Source of the DNA: Ancistrus triradiatus
Lineage: Eukaryota; Chordata; Actinopteri; Siluriformes; Loricariidae
Assembly: GCA_025084515.1 (NCBI GenBank)
Contig: JAJAGP010000083.1
Span: forward strand, 395,665 to 459,664
Direction: 5' to 3'
Length of the DNA stretch: 64,000 nt
Part shown: one piece after another, positions 21,755 through 32,800 of the stretch
How positions within the stretch are numbered: the first letter of the stretch is position 1
How the letters are laid out: each line of letters opens with the position of its first letter
Notes under the pieces: generated by a model
Databases searched by the model: none
Told to the model about the DNA's origin: nothing
Seen by the model: only the letters and a program-made list of their open reading frames with translations
Program-made: the position numbers and the translations under genes

Positions 21755-22538
21755 AAGTGAGTGGGTAGCACTGCTGGGAAACCATCAGCTGCTGATCACC
21801 TCCGTCAACACAAATGTGTTGAAGACATTTTCATCAGCTGCTATCACCAGTGGATAATTTAAAATCCGCAGCTGGAAAAAATCCTGTGAAATTAGAAGAG
21901 CATAATATGCGACAAAGCTGAAAGGACGCATGACACAATGTTCTGCAATGTACAGACTGTAATAGCTTCTTGCAAAATAGGGTTTAATTATTGATTGTAG
22001 CCTATAGCTCCTGAAAATTGTTCAAATAGCGAATATCAGATTTACTGAATCCAGAATTCCTACCTTGTTCCTTGATCTTGAACCCCTTGGGCAAATAACT
22101 GCATTCATTTGTAAGGTGTCCTAGCATGCATGTGTACATTGTACAGTTATAGACTGGCCCTAGAGATTTTTTCTAGCTCTGCTGTACTTTGAAAGGATAC
22201 ATTTCAGTTGTCTGAACTGACCCTTCTGTAGCATAATGAGGCTGATGATTAAAACACACAACGTATGTCCCATAGCTTTGTTTCAGCAGAGCCTACCTCC
22301 CATCCTCACCCCCACCATCACAGACATGCCATGGTAACACAGTGACAACATTCTCAGCACTGATTCTAAAGTTAGAGATGTGTGTTAGAATTTCGTTAGG
22401 GAGATATTCAGCTTCTAGCTAACTCAAATCAAGCAAATCCATTATCTGTATTTCTGGGCAGAATATCAGACTAATTTTATTACAATGCAACACATACTTT
22501 TAATGTATATTCCATACCAGTCTCTGTGCTCATACATG
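21755..22538. other. Intergenic upstream of diras2
   Basis: No exon recognised. E-box-like cagctg occurs four times within 21780-21880 (catcagctgctg, catcagctgcta, ccgcagctgg). The rest is AT-rich and unremarkable. Confidence 0.4.
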
Positions 22539-23430
22539 CACTGTATAGACAAAGTATTGGGACACACATTTTAATCGTTGAATTCAAATGTTTCGTTCAC
22601 TCCCATTGCCTAAAATGAAATCAAGCCATGCAGTTTGCCTTTACAAACATTTGTGAAATAATGGCTCGTTCTGAAGGGCCCATTGTATTCGAACTTGCTA
22701 CTGTAATAGGATTACACCGTAGCAACAAGTCAGTTTGTGAATTATCATCTCTCCTAGATATTCCATGATCAGATGTGAGTTGTGTTATTAAAAAGTGGAA
22801 GTGTTTAGGAACCCCAGCAACGAAGTGGTAAGACCACGAGAAGTGCAGTGGAAAACTCTGGGTTTGGTGAATGCCAGGAGAATATTACCTGTCTGACTGC
22901 ATTGTACCAGCTGTATAGTTTGGTGGTGGAGTGATAATGGTACTGGGTTGTTTCTCAGCGGTTGGTAGTACCAGTGAAGGGGAATCTTAATTCTTCAGCA
23001 TACCAAGACATTTTGGACAGTTGTATGCTCCAACTTTGTGGAAACAGATATCTGCTCCAGCATGACTGTGGCCCAGTGCACAAAGCAAGTTCCATGTGAG
23101 CATGGTGTGAAAGACCTTGACTGGCCTGCACAGAGCCCTCAACTCCATCAAACACCTTTGGGATTAACTAGAATGGAGATTGTAAGCCAGACCCTGTTGT
23201 CCAAAATCAGTGTTTGACCTCGCAAATGCTCTTCTGGATGAATGGGCAAAAAAATCCCACAGACACACTCCAACATCTTCCCAGAAGAATGGAAGCTGTT
23301 ATAGCTGCAAAGTCAGGGAGCAACTCCATATTAATGCTTATGGATTTACAATGGGATTTCATAAATGCTCCTGTAGGTGTAATATGTAGTGCTTCATAAT
23401 AAAGGTAGTAATACTTTTATCCACATAGTG
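22539..23430 (+). mobile_element. Tc1-like transposon, family D, internally deleted
   Basis: Left end cactgtatagacaaagtatt and right end aatacttttatccacatagtg form imperfect inverted repeats, and TA follows at 23431-23432. The body shows broken transposase: aaatggctcgttctgaaggg at the start region, a catgactgtggcccagtgca block (the degraded DNDPxH region) and tggcctgcacagagccctca (the SPDL region). At about 0.89 kb it is roughly half the usual Tc1 length and has no open frame longer than about 66 codons. Confidence 0.75.
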
Positions 23431-23962
23431 TATGTTTAATTGCCTTATAGGATAATTTGCTTGATCATCAATAATTTTGTTCTCCATACCTGTGGTATGC
23501 AAGCAGGGGCTTGTATCATGCTATGCTGAAACCCATAGCCACTGCTGAGACTGGTATGCGCCTGTAATAAAACTTACTGCACTCTGTTCAAAAGTGCATT
23601 CAGGGAAACTTTCCAAATTTTGTTGGCATTGCATTAGTCAAGATATTGAAAGTAGAAGTACTTGGAGGTGTCTGCCCTTGACATAGAGGAAAGATCAGTC
23701 ACATGCTCGTCGGTGCTGGCAGTATGTCATCTACATACATTTCATTTAAATATGTATATGGCAATAAGGAATCAAAACACAATTAAGAAAATACTAAAGT
23801 ATAATACAGGGGTGGGTTTCCCAAAACTTTCAGTACTTTGTAACCTCATAGTTAAGAACATTCCTAAATTTACGAGAGTTTCCCAAAAAACCTTCTTAGC
23901 TAATGTAGTACTTCAACTTGTTTGTAAATTTAAGAGTGTTCTGAACCATTCGTAACTGAGTT
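23431..23962. other. Intergenic, no gene recognised
   Basis: AT-rich sequence without a recognisable exon or repeat. The open frame at 23662-23955 has no domain and poor codon character. Confidence 0.4.
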
Positions 23963-25123
23963 AGGGTGTGCTCACACTAGGTAATGTGTACCGCACTCGG
24001 ACGCGTTTGACACCCAAAGCAAGGTTTGCTTGACTTGTGTGAGTGCGCCAAATCGTGCCAGGGTGCGATTCATGAATATGTATGGTATGTAGCTGGTATG
24101 TATGTAGCGTGATCGCAAATCATGCTCCAGCGCAGAAAACAGCGTCAGCTGCCTCCGTAGAAATCTTCTTACGTGAAGCACGAGAAGCCAAAAATCAGTG
24201 CGTCACTTAATCAGTACATTTATTACAAGGGTTATTAGGGCTGTGTGTCAGCGCGAACAAAGTCAAGTCAAGTCAGATCTATTTATATAGCGTTTTTTAC
24301 AATGGAGCACTGTCTCAAAGCAACTTTACAAGTTTAGATTATCTCCTAATAACTACGTCCAATCCCAAATTATGCAAGCCTAGGGCGACAGTGGCAAGGA
24401 AAAACTCCCTGAGTGTTATAGGAAGAAACCTTGGGAGGACCAAGACTCAAAAAGGGACCCAACCTCCTTGGGGGGCGTAGATGATAAATCTAAGAACGAA
24501 ACTAAAGTCATGGAGTCATAGTTCGAATAAAATGTGAAGTATGCACATCGGCATTAAGTGACCCGGGTATGGTGGGGCTGGAGCTGATGATGGAAGCAGC
24601 TTGAGTGGAGCTACAGCGGATGAACATCATGTGTGGGGCAGGAACTGGTACCGGAACACAGCTCGGAGAGAAAACCGAAAATGTAATTATTAAAAAGAGA
24701 AACAGAAAAGTCGAACAGTAAGTACAAGCATAAAGTCCGCTGAGCAGCACGAGAAGCCGAAAAACAGTGTGCTGCATAATTAATGCACCTTATTATAAGG
24801 CCTATTAGGGCTGTTTGTCAGAGTGCACAAATTGAAAAATCCACATAGTAGCCTAAGTACAAGCATTTAGTCCACTGTGCTGTGTGAGCCCATCGTATTC
24901 GTGCAGCTCGAGAAGCTGAAAATCAGTGCGCTGCATAATTAATGCATTTGTTATAAGGTGGCAATGCGCACAAAACGAAACCAAAGAAAGACACAAAAGT
25001 ATGGGGTTACCCGATCACATACTGTGTGTACAACTATGAAGTGGGCTGTGCTGTGTGAGTGTGTATCGTGATGAAAGCGAAAAGTGTGCCGGAACACGTT
25101 TCAGTGAATCTAGTGTGAGCAGG
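23963..25123. mobile_element. Non-autonomous DNA transposon with internal repeats
   Basis: Begins gggtgtgctcacactag and ends ctagtgtgagcaggatcc, giving inverted termini around GCTCACACTAG. Inside, a unit with acgagaagccgaaaa, gctgcataattaatgca and tattagggctgtttgtcag occurs about three times (24176-24258, 24747-24830, 24900-24968). The first and second copies are separated by the inserted repeat at 24260-24695. No transposase is visible. The hAT/Harbinger class is undecided. Confidence 0.45.
24260..24695 (+). repeat. Dispersed 430-bp repeat (agtcaagtcagatctattta family)
   Basis: Begins with tandem agtcaagtca, then gatctatttatatagcg, caaagcaactttacaagttt, gaaaaactccctgagtgtta, ccttgggaggaccaagactc and gaacatcatgtgtggggc. 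It recurs at 55586-56020 (same strand) and 43912-44315 (antisense). Confidence 0.75.
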
Positions 25124-26725
25124 ATCCAGGGGGGATGTGGGGAGGGGGGCCAAGCACGCTCCAGCATGGTTCATTGTGAGTACTCCCTAAGTATTCTGTT
25201 GAAGGTCACATGCAGTTCTAACTCTAAAACAATAGAGGCCGCGAATCTGTTATACAGAAAAAAGTCACTGATGCGAGTGTTCTATGGGCATACTGTATAT
25301 AGCCTGTATACAAATACGAATTCCTGAACATTAATATTTATTTTTAAACTGTAACATTGTGTACACTACATCCAATACAAAAAAAAACAAAAAAACAAAT
25401 CGAATAGCTTGAATTATGTAGTTAGTACGTTCCTAGTATTCAATTAACTTTGACTGTATGCATAATCACGGCACGGTGGTGCAGCTCTGAGATCCCCAGT
25501 TTGATCCCAACCCTGGGCTCTGCCTGTATGGTGTTTGCATGTTCTCCCCATGTCTGCGTGGATTTTTTCTGGGTACTCCAATTTCCTCCCACATTGCAAA
25601 GACATGTATGTACATCGGATGAAAATGTTCCACATGGTAGTGATGTAATGTATTTCAGCTTTGTGAAGTTCAGGACATTATTTTTGTGGCCTTACTATTG
25701 GAGCATTGTGTAAGTCCAGTAAGCATGCAATCACCGATCCTTGTCTGTCTTCATATGACAGATGCTGCTGTGACTTTTTGGACTGTTTCCCTACATGCCG
25801 AAATAAAAGTGTATACGCACCTGATTATAGGCAATAATGTTCCATTCCGATCTGTAAATGATTAATATTTTATTTCTTCATCTGCATGTTATTTCAAAGT
25901 TTTTATGTCTTCTGTGTTATTCTACATACATATCAGGAATGTAAAAACCCTCTATTGAATAGGTGTGCCCTAAGTTTTGACTGGTAAGGTTTATTACATA
26001 CAGAACCTCCCAGTGCTGAATTAACAAAGTTATTTTAGGTCTACATTGGAGAAATAATTCAGTGCTGGGGATTTTGCAATGCTCTTTTATTACTGCTTGG
26101 ACTTCCTGGAAATCACAGTTGTCTTCTCATTTCTACACAAACACATTTGCTTGTTCTTCTGTGAACCTCACAATTGAATGGCTGCTCACACTTGATATGA
26201 AGATGGATTCTGACTTTTAGCTTGGGTCAGCCTATAAAGGCACTGTATTTAAAGAACAGAACACTATCTAGATAAGAGTTTGTCATGGCTGTTTGTAATG
26301 CATATTACGATTACCAAACATTGGTTAGAGCTGCCCCATAGCACGCATTTCTCAATTTCAACTACAAACAATTACTCATTACGGACAATTACATTTATAA
26401 GCGCTTACCTGCTGTTACTGATATTTTCAAACTTCTTTATTTGCATTGCTGTTACACATATACTATGTTGTCAAAAGTATGTGAACAGCCTTTTATTACA
26501 CCGAAATATTTTCGAAACATCTAATTCCTAAACCATGAGCATCAATATGGATTTGGTCTCTGCATTTGCTTCTGTGTCAGTCTTCTCTCATCTAACATAG
26601 GGGTTAGCTTCAATTCAGCCAAAAGATCATCAGTGAGTCTAAGCACTAATAAGGGTGGTAAGGTGTGACTCATGGTCAGTCTTGTATTGGATCAGGTTGA
26701 GGTCAGACCAACCATTCAAGTTCTA
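25124..26725. other. Intergenic, one repeat fragment, no gene recognised
   Basis: Contains the dispersed-repeat copy at 25468-25620 and otherwise AT-rich sequence. A small A-rich stretch is at 25378-25400. None of the short frames shows a domain. Confidence 0.4.
25468..25620 (+). repeat. Dispersed fish repeat, partial
   Basis: gcacggtggtgcagctctga, gatccccagtttgatcccaa, ttgcatgttctccccatgtc and ccaatttcctcccacattgc. It is truncated after the agacatgta stretch. Confidence 0.7.
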
Positions 26726-26914
26726 CAACCCCAAATCAGAAAAGGTGTGTCTTACACATTCTCTGCAGACAGTATGAACACAAGGTGTTTCATGTTTTGT
26801 GTTTTGTCTGGTCAAATTCATTGTATTTTTACTATACATCCATTCATGCATTTCAGGCCTGCAAAATATTCCAAAAAAGTTGGGATGGGAACAGTTTGAT
26901 GCTAGTAATGAAGC

Positions 26915-26952
<38 letters not shown>

Positions 26953-27375
26953 TGATGTGGTCTGCCTGGAGTCCTGACCTGTCCCCAAAACAACATGTGT
27001 GGAGAATTGTGAAACAACAAACGTGACAACGACGACCCCGTACTATTGCACTTTAAGATGCTTTTTCAGTAAGAATGGGAGAAAATAACACCTGAATGAA
27101 CACTCTTCATCCCTTCATATCCTTGGCGCCAAAACATTTTTAAAGTGTTGTGAGAAGGAATGACAACATTACAAATGTGTTACCAGCCCAACATTTTTTG
27201 GAATGTGTTGCAGGTCTGAAATGCAGGAATGGATGTTTATTAACAAATGAAAAGTTGACCAAAAAAATATGAAATATATTGCGTTCATACTGTCTGCAAT
27301 AAAAAAATGTCATAGTAAATGTAAGAAACACTGCATTTTTTTATTGCATTTTCCATACTGTTCCGATTGTGGTTG
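26726..27375 (+). mobile_element. Tc1/IS630-type element (family E), internally deleted, 650 bp
   Basis: Ends are caaccccaaatcagaaaagg and attgtggttg, with TA on both sides (26724-26725, 27376-27377). About 200-bp inverted repeats carry atttcaggcctgcaaaatat on the left and its complement on the right. Between them a remnant reads WSPDLSPKQHVWRIVK, the third-acid region of an IS630/Tc1-type transposase. An (AAT)n tract at 26918-26951 has expanded inside. Confidence 0.75.
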
Positions 27376-29951
27376 TAGTACACCAAGATTTTAAAAGTAT
27401 TACTTTATATACCTCGCTTTTGTTGCTACACAGTTAACAACATACAGCTCCATAGATTATTGTGTCCTGTAGAGTTAAGATTCTTCCCTCCAATGCAACC
27501 AAATTCCCAACCTAATCAATCAAAAATAGCACCAGAAACTATTTCCACCACCACCCTTGACAGTTTGCACTATTCCTTTCAGCAAATAAGTGTTTTCCTG
27601 GAATACAGCAAACTCAGTTTTGTCAATAAGTTGGAGAGATGATGAAGTATTTAGTGGCTTTCACTCTTAAAGGTTTGTGTTGTGGCTTAAAGTTACTCAG
27701 GTGAAAATATTCCCCAATCTAGGAGCGTAAAGATGGTAGAGACATATTTAAATATAGACTTATTACTTGAATGAATAAAGCTGGGTGTAAAGTTACAGGA
27801 TTCTCACTGCCTCAGATTCACCCAGTTGATGAAGAAGGCTTGGATGAACTTATTTTGATTTAAATCCAACATCATCAACAGATTGATGGGATTCTAATTG
27901 TTGATGATGAAAGTACAAATAATGACTTTTGTAACTTGTTTGCTCATGAATAGTTCATTTTGAAGTATTGCATTCAGATTACAAGCTAGAAAAATTGCAG
28001 GTGTATGGATTATTGTGTCCAAAGAACTGTTCTGCCCCCTGTTGGAGAACATGATCATTTATAGCCATCGATGGGGAAAGAGCCATGTCTGTGTGCACTT
28101 GAAGTGAAAAAATCACTTCCTGGGCCCCCTGGTGAACTCTAAATATAGGTTTATGTATGAAGACCCCATCATCTCCATCTTCAGCTTGCTTGATGTGAAG
28201 ATAAAATATTTCAACCACAAAGCAATGTCATAAAAAAGATAAAGATAGTTGGCACATCTAAAACTGTAGTTCTAGCGCACCGAATTAAATGTCACACAGT
28301 TGCGACATGCTGTCAGAGAGCTGGCGCTTTACAGTGGAACGCATAGTCAGAGAAAATAGGCCACACCATGTGCACACAATTGCAGTAGCGTTTAAAAGAT
28401 TGAATTGACTAAGACATTGTTAAAAGGTTTTTAAAAGAACTGATACTTTGAAATCAATGTATTTCATCAATTTGGTGATGTAGTTGATTTTAAAAAAATG
28501 AATGTTGCAAATTACTATTTTTAATTGAAATGAATGAATTCATTTTTCACATATGACAACAATCCCAAATTAAAGCAGTGTACTACTGACAGTAACTACA
28601 TTTGTTGTATTAACAAACCTGAGACCCATTATACCATTCAAGGCAAGTAAATCGTCTTCCATTGGGGTGAACAGAAAAAGCAGGGCCCATAAGCATAACC
28701 GCACAAGAGGTATGCATGCACAAGTACATAATATGGACTGTGTAGTTTGAGAACTAAGTGCCTTTCAGATCGTTAGTTGGCTGCTTATTGAAATAAATAC
28801 TAGTGTGATCTGCATCAGGATTTCAAAAGTAAACTCTATGCTAAATAGCTATGTTACACACTTTACATTTTCACTTTCTTTTACAGTTTCATGTGTTTTT
28901 CTTTGAAATTCTGCCTGTAAGCTGCACCATCCCTGAGTTGTCTTTCTGCTGAATTACAATTTACTTGATCCTCTGTACTTCTGTCTTTCTGCTACTTAAA
29001 AAAAATAGTGTGTACTATTTTAGAAAGCTTACAGCTGAGGACCTGAAACGTAATGTGTGTGTGTGTATACTTACAATTGTGTGTGTATACTGTTCAGTCT
29101 AGTGCATATCCTCAGAACAGCACGCTTCCATTCAGTCCTAAATTTTAGAAGTAAATTATTCTCTTTATTATATTTTATGTTTGCTGTATATATTTCACTG
29201 GCTATAATATTTTAATTCCAACAAAATGGTTGTAATTAAAAGCAATAATAAACATACATTATTTAGCTTACACCAAAAACATTTAATGGGACATGAAGAT
29301 GGATAGATGGGAATGACTTCCTGATGCTGGGCCTGAGAAATTACTGACTATAAATGACTGACTATATTTAAATCACTATAATGGTACAGTGATTAAAAAT
29401 ATTAAATATTTCAATAAATAATTATTGAATCACTTATTATTTTTGCTATTGCAATTATTACTATTATTATTATTATTATTATTATTAGTAGTAGTAGTAG
29501 TAGTATGGTGGTAATACAGGTTGTGCTTCCCAGGTCTAGGGTCTCAGTTTTCACTCTGAGCTCTTTGTGAAGATTGTAATGTAATGCTATGTGGAAAAAA
29601 AATAATATACTGTAATAATGTAATGTAATGTAATGCAAAATAATAATAATAATAATGTTATTCAGTTATTTTCACAATGTAACCCCGTTTATCAATGTGA
29701 GGGTTGTGGGGGCTCAGGGTCAGAGGGCACAGGACAGCATGCACAGGGCACAAGCTGATTGGAGGGCCGGAAGGGGTCGCTGTTGCAGACCTGGGGGATG
29801 ATCCTGACCATCTGACTCTCAATCCCAAAGGTATGGCCCAATCGTGCATGTGTGATGTTCTGTGAAAGACTTCACTAGGACATCATTGGGAAAAATATGT
29901 CACCACATTGGGGGCTAACGTATTAGTCCACTGGACTACCTTAAATATCTT

Positions 29952-30000
<49 letters not shown>

Positions 30001-30409
30001 GTTGTAGTAGTAGTACTAATAGTAGCAGTTGCCAGGCACTGTGCCATTAAAAGCCAGAAAGTGAACTGGCTCCTCTAACATCTGCAGTCACAGGATGTAT
30101 CGTTGCCTTGTTGCCCATGTTTCCAGTACAGGCTCTGGACTGACTCATTACTGTGAGAATAACTTTCTCTTTAAAGCACCAGCCTTTGGCCACAACTACT
30201 GAACAGTAACTTACCAGTCCAAATGCTCCTATATTTTGCATGACAAGCTCTTTGAGAAGAGAAAAAAAGCATTTGGCAGGTGTGGTGCCCACTCTTTGCA
30301 AGTAGTTTCTGTTCATTGATCCAAAACACACATGTTGTTCTCACTGTTTTATCATCCTGAAAGCACAACACAACATATTCATCTCACCACATACTATTTA
30401 CAGATATAC
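27376..30409. other. Intergenic, several trinucleotide tracts, no gene recognised
   Basis: AT-rich DNA with (ATT)n at 29458-29486 running into (AGT)n, and a longer (ATT)n at 29957-29999. 29690-29850 is locally GC-rich (gaggggccggaagggg-like) with no recognised identity. A minus-strand open frame at 27979-28218 is described among the findings. Confidence 0.4.
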
Positions 30410-31940
30410 TGGTCCTTCTCAAAAAATTAGCATATTGTGATAAAGTTAATTCTTTTCCATAATGTAATGATAAAAATTACACTTTCATATATTTTAGATT
30501 CATTGCACACCAACTGAAATATTTCAAGTCTTTTATTGTTTTAATACTGATGATTTTGGCATACAGCTCATGAAAACCCAAAATTCCCTAATCTCACAAA
30601 ATTAGCATATTTCATCCGACCAATAAAAGAAAAGTGTTTTTAATACAAAAAAAGTCAACCTTCAGATTATTATGTTCATTTATGCACTCAATACTTGGTC
30701 GGGAATCCTTTTGCAGAAATGACTGCTTCAATGCGGCGTGGCATGGAGGCAATCAGCCTGTGGCACTGCTGAGGTGTTATGGAGGCCCAGGATGCTTCGA
30801 TAGCGGCCTTAAGCTCATCCAGAGTGTTGGGTCTTGCGTCTCTCAACTTTCTCTTCACAATATCCCACAGATTCTCTATCGGGTTCAGGTCAGGAGAGTT
30901 GGCAGGCCAATTGAGCACAGTAAATACCATGGTCAGTAAACCATTTACCAGTGGTTTTGGCACTGTGAGCAGGTGCCAGGGTCGTGCTGAAAAATGAACT
31001 CTTCATCTTCATAAAGCTCTTCAGCAGATGAAAGCATGAAGTGCTCCAAAAATCTCCTGATAGCTAGATGCATTGACCCTGCCCTTGATAAAACAACAGT
31101 GGACCAACACCAGCAGCTGACATGGCACCCCAGACCATCACTGACTGTGGGTACTTGACACTGGACTTCAGACATTTTTGGGCATTTCCTTCTCCCCAGT
31201 CTTTCCTCCAGACTCTGGCACCTGTTGATTCCGAATGACATGCAAAATTTGCTTTCATCCGAAAAAAAAGTACTTTGGACCACTGAGGCAACAGTCCAGT
31301 GCTGCTTCTCTGTAGCCCAGTTCAGGTGTTTCTGCCGCCGTTTTTTCTGGTTCAAAAGTGGCTTGACCTGGGGAATGCGGCACCTGTAGCCCATTTTCCT
31401 GCACACGCCTGTGCACGGTGGCTCTGGAATTGGGCCCTTCTCCACAATCCTCCTCAGGGTCCGGTCACTTCTTCTCGTTGTGCAGTGTTTTCTGCCACAC
31501 ATTTTTTCCTTCCCACAGACTTCCCACTGAGGTGCCTTGATACAGCACTCTGGGAACAGCCTGTTTCGTTCAGAAATTTCTTTCTGTGTCTTACCCTCTT
31601 GCTTGAGGGTGTCAATGATGGCCTTCTGGACAGCAGTCAGGTCGGCAGTCTTACCCATGATTGCGGTTTTGAGTAATGAACCAGGCTGGGAGTTTTCAAA
31701 AGCCTCAGGAATCTTTTGCAGTTGTTTAGGGTTAATTCGTTGATTCAGATGATTAGGTTAATAGCTCGTTTAGAGAACCTTTTCATGATATGCTAATTTT
31801 GTGAGATAAATAATAAAAGACTTGAAATATTTCAGTTGGTGTGCAATGAATCTAAAATATATGAAAGTTTAATTTTTATCATTACATTACAGAAAATAAT
31901 TAACTTTATCACAATATGCTAATTTTTTGAGAAGGACCAG
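30410..31940 (-). mobile_element. Full-length Tc1-like transposon, family C (1531 bp), antisense
   Basis: Begins ctggtccttctcaaaaaatt and ends ttttttgagaaggaccag, with TA on both sides (30408-30409, 31941-31942). Long inverted repeats of about 200 bp contain an internal direct-repeat motif, aaattagcatat, as in IR/DR-type Tc1 elements. The transposase is on the minus strand and is broken by a frameshift between the second and third catalytic blocks. Confidence 0.88.
30688..31658 (-). pseudogene. Tc1 transposase pseudogene (family C), frameshifted
   Basis: The minus-strand frame starting MGKTADLTAVQKAIIDTLKQ at 31658 carries a helix-turn-helix region disturbed after about residue 28. It goes on through TTRRSDRTLRRIVEKGP, KKRRQKHLNWATEKQHWT, STFFSDESKFCM (first catalytic Asp) and EFIFQHDPGTCSQC (second catalytic Asp), then shifts frame near 30960. 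A second frame, 30963-30688, continues with FTVLNWPANSPDLNPIENLW (third acid) and the C-terminus. The two pieces together cover nearly the full ~340-residue protein. Part of the central domain has also shifted frame (a parallel frame at 31291-31064), so the copy is inactive but young-looking. Confidence 0.85.
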
Positions 31941-31980
31941 TAGATGCATCACCATTTATTCCTCTTCATCTTTTCAGATA

Positions 31981-32800
31981 CAAGCCCAATAACAAAAATT
32001 TGAGACGACATGGAAAATGCTAATCTAAAAATGCAGTATTCTTTACATTTGGTTTGGTTTTTAATTTAATTGAAGTCAGTATGATCCCAATATGGTTCAT
32101 GTTTTTTTTCCTGGTCAACTTCATTTCATTTGTTAGCAATTTTCTGCATTTCAAGTCTGCATCACATACCAAAAAAGTTGGGACAGAGGCAATTTAGGAC
32201 TAGTACTGAGCTAAAATGAATTAAATAATGATTTCAAACAGGTGATGTGAACAGGTGACTATAATCATGGTTTGGTACAAGAGCAGTATACATAAAAGGC
32301 TGAGTCTTTGAGGAGAAAATAAAATTAAAAAAACAATATTCCTCATAGAAAGACTGAAAGGGATTTGCATATTTCAGTCCTAACTTTTTCTGATTTAGCT
32401 TGCTCTGCATGGCATTACTTAATGTAACTCATATTGTAGTGCTTAAAGGTTTGATAAAGTAATCCCTTGCCCATGTGGTTCTATCAGATATTGATGAATG
32501 ACGGTTCTTGATGCAGTGCTGTCTCAGGGTTTGGAGATCACGGGTGTTCTGTTTAGGCATCCAGTCTTTCCTTCAGGAACGTTGTTTTTAACATTTCTAT
32601 AATTTCTCACGCATTTGTTGACAAACTGGAGATTCTCTGCCCATCTTTGGTCCTCAATGACTTTTGAGTACCAAATCATGATTACAAACACGTTGATTAT
32701 TATGATTATTTCATTGCTTTTTACCTCATTACTAACCCTAAATTGCATCGGTCCCAGCTCTTTTTGGAATTTGTCCAATTCATTTGGCAAATTCATCCAT
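31981..32800 (-). mobile_element. Tc1/IS630-type element (family E), degraded
   Basis: Starts caagcccaataac after TA, has atttcatttgttagcaattt and ccaaaaaagttgggacagag, and ends in an inverted copy around ggaatttgtccaattcattt. Antisense transposase sequence is visible at about 32450-32660 (gcccatgtggttctatcaga, cggttcttgatgcagtg), matching the better copy at 61527-62644. It lies only 40 bases from the family C element. Confidence 0.6.
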
